The notes under the pieces are model-generated. The model was given only the letters and a program-made list of their open reading frames with translations. It searched no databases and was not told the origin of the DNA. Shown here in pieces: positions 34,221 through 43,663 of a DNA stretch of 43,663 nucleotides. Both the position numbers and the translations under genes were made by a program. Source of the DNA: Bacteroidaceae bacterium (GTDB lineage: Bacteria; Bacteroidota; Bacteroidia; Bacteroidales; Bacteroidaceae); the NCBI GenBank assembly GCA_017936265.1, contig JAGBFX010000036.1, forward strand, positions 1-43,663, in the 5' to 3' direction. Within the stretch, counting starts at the first letter, position 1; each line of letters opens with the position of its first letter.

Positions 34221-34847
34221 TTAAAAATTGACAAACAGCAGGTACTCTCCTTCTGCGTATATGGTGAACTGCTCGCCGGTACATTCGTTGAGTGTGCCTT
34301 GCCACCAGTTGTTGAAGTCATAGATGGGGTAGAGCAGGCCTTCGGCACTCAGGTTCTTTGCTGTGATGGCAAAGATTGATACCTGCTGTCCTTTGCGGCA
34401 TTTGAGCGTGGTATCGCCGTTGCAGGGGATGAATACTCCATGGTCGGTAAAGGAGCGCACCTGCGCTCCGGCACGGGCGTACTCTATGAGAAGGCTTATG
34501 TTGCCTATGGTGTGGTCCTCGCGGCGGCCTGTAGCGCCTACGATGGCTATGTGGCGCATACCTTTGCCGAGCAGGAAGTTCACTGCTTTTGTCTGGTCGT
34601 TGGTCTCCTGTTCTGCCACAATGTGCAGACGCGCCGCGTATTTGGTGCGGTTGTATGCGCTTATCGAGTCGCCGTCGCCGACAATGGCATCGGGTACATG
34701 GCCTGTGGCTATGTAGCGGTCGGCGGCACCGTCGCAGCATACAACATATGGCGCGTTGTGGAGCACCTGTAAGGCTTGCTCCGACGTGGGGTAGTCGCCT
34801 CCGGCAACAACCACTGCTTCAAAAGGATATTCCATGTTATTGCTCAT
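34221..34847 (-). CDS. thiN: Thiamine pyrophosphokinase
   Basis: 208 residues. It converts thiamine and ATP to thiamine diphosphate. Family motifs: VVCCDGAADRYI, PDAIVGDGDSIS, EQETNDQTKAVNFLL (metal/substrate-binding Asp and the NDQTKA motif) and GATGRREDHTIGN. The C-terminal part is the thiamine-binding beta-sandwich (QQVSIFAITAKNLSAEGLLY...NNWWQGTLNECTG). The length is normal. The start overlaps the transporter gene by 11 bases; the second ATG (34835, MEYPFEAVVV) would give a one-base gap and is an equal alternative. It is the last gene of the TPP-riboswitch operon and traps imported thiamine as its diphosphate. Confidence 0.92.
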   Translation of the reverse strand: MSNNMEYPFEAVVVAGGDYPTSEQALQVLHNAPYVVCCDGAADRYIATGHVPDAIVGDGDSISAYNRTKYAARLHIVAEQETNDQTKAVNFLLGKGMRHIAIVGATGRREDHTIGNISLLIEYARAGAQVRSFTDHGVFIPCNGDTTLKCRKGQQVSIFAITAKNLSAEGLLYPIYDFNNWWQGTLNECTGEQFTIYAEGEYLLFVNF

Positions 34848-35415
34848 TGTGCATCATCTTTTTCCATTTGTAGTAGCCAAAGATAGATATTATGGCGTAA
34901 ACGGCATAGAGTGCAGCGGTAAAATATAACTCTTTGTACACGTAGAGTGCGCTGCTGGCTACATCGACGATGCACCACACCCACCACTGCTCGATGTACT
35001 TGCGTGCGAGCATCCACATTCCTACAATGCTCAGCGCGGTGGTGAACGAGTCGGCCCAAGGTACGGTGCTGTCGGTGTAGTTTATCAGCAGCCATGCTAT
35101 GAACAGTTGGGTCGCGATATATACAACGGCTATCTTTGCCCAGCAGTTCACTGGCATATGGCTGATGGGAAGTTCACGTTCTGTGTCTTCTCTCTTTCCC
35201 AAGAGTGTGAAGCCTGTCTTCCACACGAACCAGCCGTAAAGCGCTATGACAAGATAGTAGATGTTTATTCCGAAGTCGGCATATAGCCCTGCCTGGTAAT
35301 ACACGAATATATATATCGCGGGCATTATTATGCCGGTTATCCACAGATATATGCTTGCGCGATATTCCAGCCACAGGTATATTATGCCGATAATTACTCC
35401 CAAAATTTCAAGCAT
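34837..35415 (-). CDS. pnuT: PnuC-family transporter, likely thiamine transporter PnuT
   Basis: 192 residues with seven predicted membrane helices, beginning MLEILGVIIGIIYLWLEYRA and ending with a basic tail (YYKWKKMMHNEQ). PnuC-family signatures are NIYYLVIALYGWFVWK and the late QWWVWCIVDVASSALYVYKE. PnuC transporters normally carry nicotinamide riboside; the thiamine-specific PnuT subgroup is recognised by its operon. Here it lies between a TonB receptor and thiamine pyrophosphokinase, under a TPP riboswitch, so thiamine is the likely substrate. Substrate is an inference from context, the family from sequence. Confidence 0.88.
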   Translation of the reverse strand: MLEILGVIIGIIYLWLEYRASIYLWITGIIMPAIYIFVYYQAGLYADFGINIYYLVIALYGWFVWKTGFTLLGKREDTERELPISHMPVNCWAKIAVVYIATQLFIAWLLINYTDSTVPWADSFTTALSIVGMWMLARKYIEQWWVWCIVDVASSALYVYKELYFTAALYAVYAIISIFGYYKWKKMMHNEQ

Positions 35416-35426
35416 AAGGTTTTTGT

Positions 35427-35489
35427 TTTAAAGGGTTCTAAGGGCTCTAAGGGCACTAAAGGCTCTAAGGGCAAAAAGGGCACTAAGGG
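35427..35489. repeat. Seven 9-bp tandem repeats (plus-strand unit about CTCTAAGGG)
   Basis: Units at 35427, 35436, 35445, 35454, 35463, 35472 and 35481: TTTAAAGGG, TTCTAAGGG, CTCTAAGGG, CACTAAAGG, CTCTAAGGG, CAAAAAGGG, CACTAAGGG. The array fills the gap between the TonB-receptor stop (35495) and the pnuT start (35415). On the mRNA the unit is CCCUUAGAG-like. The number of units could change by strand slippage. Confidence 0.85.
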
Positions 35490-35494
35490 GGCCG

Positions 35495-37726
35495 TTATAA
35501 TTCAATGCTCACGTGTCCCAAGACGTTTATCCCTGCCTGGGCTGCGTATCCTGCGTAGTTGTAACGCTGACGGTTACCGTTGCCGTCGGTATAGTAGCCG
35601 CTGCCGGCATAGCCGTTGCTCTCATACTCTTCATCGAATATGTTGTATACGGTTGCGCCGACGGTTATGTTCTTGATACCTTTGAGTCTGAACGTGTATG
35701 CCAGACGCAGGTTGCTCACGAAATATGCATCGAGGCGGTGCTCCTCCTGGTCGCAGTTGCTCATGTACTGCTTGCCGACGTACTGCGACTGCAACGACGC
35801 CTCAAGCCCGCGCCATCTGTAGGCGAATGTGTTGTTTACAATGACTTCGGGCGAGAAGGAGAGGCGTGTTTCGCCATGGTTGATTTCCCAGCGCTCGTAT
35901 GTGTCATCATCGTAGAGTACCTCGGTAAACTCCTTTATGCGGTTGCGGCTGAAGGTGGCGTTGGCATCCCAACGGAATCCGCAGGGCAGTGTTATGCCGG
36001 CCATCAGCTCTATTCCTGCGCGGTAGCTGTCGGGGATGTTGGTTGCAAGGGGTTCGCCAATCTCGTTTAGCTCTCCTGTGAGTACAAGCTGGTCCTTGTA
36101 GTCCATATAATACAAGTTAGCGCCGGCCTTGAAAAGGCGGTTGCCGAAAGTATATCCCAGCTCATAGTCTATAAGGCGCTCTGCCGTGGGGTGCTCATGA
36201 ATCTTGCCGTCGGTGTAGTTGTTGCGTGTGGGTTCCTTATGAGCCATGCTCACCGACGCGAACAGACGGTTGCTCCTGTCTATCTGCCACGAGAGGCCTG
36301 CCTTGGGGTTGAAGAAATCGAACCTCTCATCAATGGCAAGGCTCTGCAGTGCTCCTGTGGCGTCGTTCCACTTGTCGTTGCAGCCGTCAATCTTGTACCC
36401 TATGTGGCGGTACTGCATGTCGGCATAGATGTTTACCCCTTTTGCCAGGCGGTAGTCGGCCTTCAGATAGATGTTCGCGTCGTTCTTGGCGCCGTTGTTG
36501 CGGTAGTATTCGTGGTTCGGGGCAAGCTCGCCAATGTAGTTCTTAACCCATAGTACATGCCCGAAGTGTCTGCCGAAATAGCGGTTGCCACCACCGCCTA
36601 TAGAGGCGCTCAGGCGCTCGTTCCTGTAGTTGAACGAGAATACGGCACCGCCGAAATGGTTGTCCATGGCTTTCTTGCGTACAAGGTCGCTGCGCTTTGT
36701 CTCGTTACCGTCGATAGTGAATGGCTGTAGTGCATACTCAATGAGCTTGCGGTCGCTCTTGTACTCTTGATAGTAACCGTCACCCTTCGTGTAGTGCAGG
36801 CCGATGTTCATCTTCCAGCGGTTGCTGAACTCATGGTCCACAAGCAGCTGCAGGTTGTGCTGTGCGTAGTTGTCGGTCTGCTCATCATAATAGTGTGCTT
36901 TGCCGTCGGCATCGGTATACATGTATCCGCAGCTGTTGTAGCGTCGGCCGTACTGCTGCATCTCCTCCTTGCTCGCGTAGTTCCATGCGTGGTATGTCTC
37001 CTCTTCTCCGGCAAAGGCGATAAGCCTCACTGTGGTGCGGTTGCCGTAGTATGCTCCTTGAAGATAGTATGAGCGGAGGTCGGTGCTTGCGCGGTCGATA
37101 TATCCGTCACTGCCTATATCCGACAGTCTGAGGTCAAGAGCCCAATGCCCGTCAATGATTCCCGTTCCGGCGCGCAGCGTCTCCTTGTGCGTGCCGAACG
37201 AACCGAACGAGCCGCTGAAGCCCGCATAAGGCTGTGTGTTGAACTCGCTCGTGAGCATGTTGATGCTTGCACCGAATGCTCCCGCACCGTTGGTGGATGT
37301 TCCCACACCGCGCTGAATCTGTATGTCCTTCACTGATGATGCAAGGTCGGGGATGTTGACCCAGAATACCGTGTGGCTCTCGGCGTCGTTTACAGGGATG
37401 CCGTTGGCTGTGACGTTGATTCTGCTGCCGTCGGTACCGCGTATGCGCAGGCTTGTATAGCCGATGCCCGCACCCGCGTCGCTTGTCGCGACGGCGCTGG
37501 GAGTCATTGTCACAAGGTAAGGGAAGTCAACACCTGTGTTCTGTCTCCTGATTTCCTCTCTGCCGATGTTCGTGTAGGCCACGGGGGTGGTCTCTGTCGC
37601 ACGTATCGACATTATCTCCACTTCCTGCAATGCTGTGTGCAGGCTGTCACTCACTGCCTCCTGTGCGTTGAGCAAGGAGGGAAGGGCTGCCGCAACGAGG
37701 CAGCCGAGCAATGTTCTTTTCTTCAT
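35495..37726 (-). CDS. TonB-dependent outer-membrane receptor, probably for thiamine
   Basis: 743 residues from ATG 37726 (MKKRTLLGCLVAAALPSLLN, signal peptide, cleavage near AQ); an ATG five codons upstream is possible. The plug domain spans about 45-165, with YTSLRIRGTDGSRINVTANG, IPVNDAESHTVFWVNIPD and IQIQRGVGTSTNGAGAFGAS. The rest is a 22-strand barrel ending in ...AQAGINVLGHVSIEL. It lacks an N-terminal carboxypeptidase-like domain, so it is not a SusC-type protein. The gene directly follows a TPP riboswitch and precedes pnuT and thiN, an arrangement known in Bacteroides as the OMthi-PnuT-kinase thiamine-salvage operon. It would import thiamine across the outer membrane using TonB energy. 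Confidence 0.9.
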   Translation of the reverse strand: MKKRTLLGCLVAAALPSLLNAQEAVSDSLHTALQEVEIMSIRATETTPVAYTNIGREEIRRQNTGVDFPYLVTMTPSAVATSDAGAGIGYTSLRIRGTDGSRINVTANGIPVNDAESHTVFWVNIPDLASSVKDIQIQRGVGTSTNGAGAFGASINMLTSEFNTQPYAGFSGSFGSFGTHKETLRAGTGIIDGHWALDLRLSDIGSDGYIDRASTDLRSYYLQGAYYGNRTTVRLIAFAGEEETYHAWNYASKEEMQQYGRRYNSCGYMYTDADGKAHYYDEQTDNYAQHNLQLLVDHEFSNRWKMNIGLHYTKGDGYYQEYKSDRKLIEYALQPFTIDGNETKRSDLVRKKAMDNHFGGAVFSFNYRNERLSASIGGGGNRYFGRHFGHVLWVKNYIGELAPNHEYYRNNGAKNDANIYLKADYRLAKGVNIYADMQYRHIGYKIDGCNDKWNDATGALQSLAIDERFDFFNPKAGLSWQIDRSNRLFASVSMAHKEPTRNNYTDGKIHEHPTAERLIDYELGYTFGNRLFKAGANLYYMDYKDQLVLTGELNEIGEPLATNIPDSYRAGIELMAGITLPCGFRWDANATFSRNRIKEFTEVLYDDDTYERWEINHGETRLSFSPEVIVNNTFAYRWRGLEASLQSQYVGKQYMSNCDQEEHRLDAYFVSNLRLAYTFRLKGIKNITVGATVYNIFDEEYESNGYAGSGYYTDGNGNRQRYNYAGYAAQAGINVLGHVSIEL

Positions 37727-37745
37727 TGCAATTCCAATCATTTGT

Positions 37746-37842
37746 GGAGCCGGGGGGTAAAAAAGAAATCCTCCATGCTCCGTCGTTAAACAGAAAATGG
37801 GGATTTTCCTGTACGCTTATACTATTGGAATGTGATATAAGC
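37746..37842 (-). promoter_or_regulatory. Riboswitch expression platform: two hairpins
   Basis: After the aptamer, the minus-strand leader can form GCTTATA/TATAAGC (37842-37836 with 37821-37815), whose first arm overlaps the 3' end of the aptamer, and GGAGC/GCTCC (37781-37777 with 37750-37746). The second encloses a purine-rich GGAGGA, 40 or so bases from the start codons, and a T6 run. The alternative pairing with the aptamer end suggests ligand-dependent control, but the mechanism (termination or start-site masking) is not decided. Confidence 0.45.
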
Positions 37843-37966
37843 TATTCCCTACGCCAGCATTACCTGGATCAGGTTTATGGGTATGATCTCAGCCTCTGTC
37901 CTGCGGTGTCGCCACGGAATGATGAAACATCCGTACGCTCCTCCTGACAAGTTTAGGCACCCCGTT
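37843..37966 (-). ncRNA. TPP riboswitch (THI element)
   Basis: On the minus strand the conserved THI segments occur in order: GGGGTGCC (37963-37956), CTGAGA (37892-37887), ATACCC, then ACCTGATCCAGGTAAT, GCTGGCGTAGGGAAT ending at 37844. These are the pyrimidine- and pyrophosphate-binding cores of the thiamine-diphosphate aptamer. It lies 120 bases upstream of the TonB receptor and should reduce expression of the receptor, transporter and kinase when thiamine diphosphate is plentiful. Confidence 0.96.
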
Positions 37967-37980
37967 GTTGAAATCTGGTG

Positions 37981-38011
37981 CGAAGGTAGTGCAAACTATT
38001 TTTTCTCGCAA
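37981..38011 (-). promoter_or_regulatory. Promoter of the thiamine operon
   Basis: Minus strand: TTG (38011-38009), 20 bases, TACCTTCG (37988-37981). Transcription would begin near 37975, just ahead of the riboswitch. Confidence 0.55.
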
Positions 38012-38050
38012 GAAAAGAGGCGGTTTTTTGAAGAGAGTGTGGTCCGAGGG

Positions 38051-39349
38051 TTATTCAGGGAAATGGCTCAGCGGTATGTCGAACACGCTCTTGTCCTCGC
38101 ATTTGCCTTCGTTGATGTACTGCCACAACTCGCCCTCCTTGCCTATCATGTGCGCGTCAGATGTCATCTGCATGGTGTGTCCGTTGTCGCCGTATGTGTC
38201 AAGTTCATCAAGTATTGTAATGAGTCTGCACTTGGCGAACTGCTCGTGGAAATAGAATACATCATCGGTGTAGTCATCCTCGTATATTATACCCTTGTGG
38301 CACATCTCATCGATGCAGCCTACCGTAATGTGTGCAGGCAGGTTGTACTTGTCGTTCATTACATTGATGAGGTCCTGCTGGGTAAACCGCCCGAAAATCC
38401 TGAACAGCTTGTTGGCATGTGCCATCATGAGCACCGTAATGAACTTGCGGTAGTTGTGGCTCACTCTCTTGAACTTGTTCTCCATGTCAATCCTCTTGCC
38501 CTCCTGCAACAGATAGTTCCAGCGTGAACCGGCAAGGCATATTGTCCATGAGAGATTTATCCATATGAGGAACAGCAGTACGCTGGCAAGGCCTCCGTAA
38601 ACGTTCTGCAGGTTGGTAAAGGTCTCAAGGACCATGAGCCCGAAATATAGCACCAGGCTCAGAACAAAGCCGCATGCGCCGGCAGAGATTGCAGCGTATT
38701 TGACTTCAACCTTAGTGCCGGGGATGAACTTGTATGCCAGAAACAGTGCAAAGACAATGGTCGCTATGGTAATGAGCAGGGCATTGGCGGCCTTGAGTAT
38801 ACCGTCGCCGAAATATGACGAGACACTGAGTCCGACCACAAGCATGACAATGAGCAACACAGGCAACATCAGGATGAAAACGAACACCTTAAGCTGCTGC
38901 TTCAGGCTGTGTGCCTTGAGGTTCCATAGTGAGTTGAACGAGGAGTCGATGGTCTGGAATATCGAGAATACAGAGTATAACAGCACCGAGAGGCTGACGG
39001 CTGCTCCCAACCAGTGGCTGGTGTTGGTGTTGCTCAGATAGCTGTCGGTAAACGACAGTAGTCCGCTTGAGATTGCACTGTTGCTTATGAAGAACTCCTG
39101 AACCTGTTGTTTGAACATTTCGCCATAGCCCATCTTGTTTGCCACGGCTACCATGAGCGCCATGACCGGTACCGCAGCGAACAGCGTGTGATATGTCAGC
39201 GCAGCAGCGGCCTGTTTCAGCCGGTAGAGGCTCGAGTACATCTTTATGAACGACCACAGAATGAGGTTGTTGCCGATTTCCCTGTCATCGCTCAGGATGT
39301 TGAACATTCTTATAATCTTGTTCGCACGTTCAAGGATACGTTTCTTCAT
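38051..39349 (-). CDS. YihY/BrkB-family membrane protein (UPF0761)
   Basis: 432 residues from ATG 39349 (MKKRILERANKIIRMFNILS). The membrane domain covers about 35-290, with the family hallmark KQAAAALTYHTLFAAVPVMA, a FDSSFNSLWNLKAHSLKQ-like segment (IDSSFNSLWNLKAHSLKQQL) and VYGGLASVLLFLIWINLSWT near the end of the core. About 295-432 is a soluble C-terminal extension with a winged-helix-like part (FTQQDLINVMNDKYNLPAHI, VGCIDEMCHKG). The family was once called ribonuclease BN, which is now known to be wrong; the function is unclear and transport or envelope roles have been suggested. It follows the beta-galactosidase gene on the same strand, but a large palindrome lies between and no own promoter is obvious. 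Confidence 0.88.
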   Translation of the reverse strand: MKKRILERANKIIRMFNILSDDREIGNNLILWSFIKMYSSLYRLKQAAAALTYHTLFAAVPVMALMVAVANKMGYGEMFKQQVQEFFISNSAISSGLLSFTDSYLSNTNTSHWLGAAVSLSVLLYSVFSIFQTIDSSFNSLWNLKAHSLKQQLKVFVFILMLPVLLIVMLVVGLSVSSYFGDGILKAANALLITIATIVFALFLAYKFIPGTKVEVKYAAISAGACGFVLSLVLYFGLMVLETFTNLQNVYGGLASVLLFLIWINLSWTICLAGSRWNYLLQEGKRIDMENKFKRVSHNYRKFITVLMMAHANKLFRIFGRFTQQDLINVMNDKYNLPAHITVGCIDEMCHKGIIYEDDYTDDVFYFHEQFAKCRLITILDELDTYGDNGHTMQMTSDAHMIGKEGELWQYINEGKCEDKSVFDIPLSHFPE

Positions 39350-39369
39350 GGTTCTGCAATGCATTATTT

Positions 39370-39405
39370 AATTAACAGCTGCGTGCATGCACGCAGCTGT
39401 TAATT
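39370..39405. terminator. 36-bp perfect palindrome between beta-galactosidase and YihY genes
   Basis: Every base from 39370 to 39387 pairs with 39388 to 39405, with AATTAACAGCTG outer arms and a GTGCATGCAC centre. In RNA it forms a stem of about 16 bp with a minimal loop, 13 bases after the beta-galactosidase stop (39418). There is no strong T run, so it may end or attenuate transcription into the yihY-like gene. Confidence 0.75.
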
Positions 39406-39417
39406 GATTATGGTGTC

Positions 39418-43461
<4,044 letters not shown>

Positions 43462-43494
43462 TTATGGTTATTTATAAATAAAATCAATTACGTG

Positions 43495-43518
43495 GCGTGC
43501 GCGCATGTATGTACGCAC
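43495..43518. other. 24-bp alternating purine-pyrimidine tract in the beta-galactosidase leader
   Basis: From 43495 to 43518 purines and pyrimidines alternate without a break (GCGTGCGCGC then ATGTATGTACGCAC). This can adopt Z-DNA under supercoiling. On the minus-strand transcript it lies at or just after the predicted start and can fold as GUGCG...CGCAC with 8 pairs and one mismatch, capping the 5' leader. Confidence 0.6.
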
Positions 43519-43525
43519 TATTTTA

Positions 43526-43533
43526 CAAATATA
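43526..43533 (-). promoter_or_regulatory. -7 element of the beta-galactosidase gene
   Basis: TATATTTG on the minus strand (43533-43526) matches TAnnTTTG. Transcription would start near 43519, giving a leader of about 73 bases. No clear -33 TTTG at the expected distance, which may mean activator dependence. The remaining sequence to the window end (43534-43663) shows no gene. Confidence 0.5.
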
Positions 43534-43663
43534 GGAAATATCTCTGGAAAAATATAACGAATGAGGGAAAATAATGATGGCAGCACTGGTGTTCAATGAC
43601 TTATGAGGACTTATATTGAAAGCCTCACCGAAGTAAAAGTGCAAGGAAATGAAAGGTAATGAG

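Noticed and set aside
35427-35489. CRISPR-like array
   Set aside because: The 9-bp units are contiguous with no spacers, and no cas genes are present; it is a simple tandem repeat.
38051-39349. Annotation as ribonuclease BN
   Set aside because: The old name for YihY/BrkB proteins is incorrect; true RNase BN is the RNase Z homologue ElaC. Described here as YihY/BrkB-family membrane protein instead.

Overview
The window looks like chromosome from a Bacteroidales bacterium, most likely Prevotellaceae. The evidence is the Bacteroidetes promoter pattern (TTTG, 19-20 bases, TAnnTTTG or TAnnTTCG) in front of many genes, weak Shine-Dalgarno sequences, a GldE-type CorC protein, a long SecA with a C-terminal zinc motif, a TonB receptor with a PnuC-family transporter under a TPP riboswitch, and a C-terminal tail on the large sialidase (YDLQGRK...KGIYIINGQK) of a kind common on secreted Prevotella proteins. 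The genus is inferred, not proven.

Layout. 1-59: start of an insertion-sequence transposase subunit that runs off the left edge. 290-2894 (minus): ECF sigma factor, a single-pass anti-sigma-like protein, a small secreted protein and an outer-membrane barrel protein. 3063-5276 (minus): a PpiD/SurA-like periplasmic folding factor. 5478-10731 (minus): envelope-biogenesis operon coaX, outer-membrane porin-like protein, TPR protein, lptC, GldE/CorC-like protein. 11067-13768 (plus): a DUF4105 membrane protein overlapping a PafA-like protein that has lost nearly all of its catalytic residues. 13852-20435 (minus): tetR, tolC, membrane-fusion protein and RND pump, followed after a hairpin by a PII-like protein. 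20665-24444 (minus): secA and a small acidic protein. 24705-25283 (minus): a small barrel-like protein.

25389-28861 (plus): GH110 alpha-1,3-galactosidase translationally coupled (TGATG) to a long RluA-type pseudouridine synthase. 29063-34054 (plus): a 1663-residue secreted enzyme joining a GH123-like domain to a GH33 sialidase. 34221-37966 (minus): thiamine-salvage operon (TPP riboswitch, TonB receptor, PnuT-type transporter, thiamine pyrophosphokinase). 38051-39349 (minus): YihY/BrkB membrane protein. 39418-43446 (minus): secreted GH2 beta-galactosidase with N-terminal ricin-like domains.

Together the glycosidases (sialidase/hexosaminidase-like, alpha-galactosidase, beta-galactosidase) suggest use of host or mucin-type glycans. 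The remainder is envelope assembly, protein export, drug efflux and vitamin uptake. No CRISPR array, rRNA or tRNA was recognised. The items most worth a second look are the DUF4105/pseudo-phosphatase pair, the triple palindrome element between coaX and the DUF4105 gene, the GH123-GH33 fusion, the PII-like gene behind the RND pump, the likely leaderless tetR, and the re-assigned TTG start of coaX.
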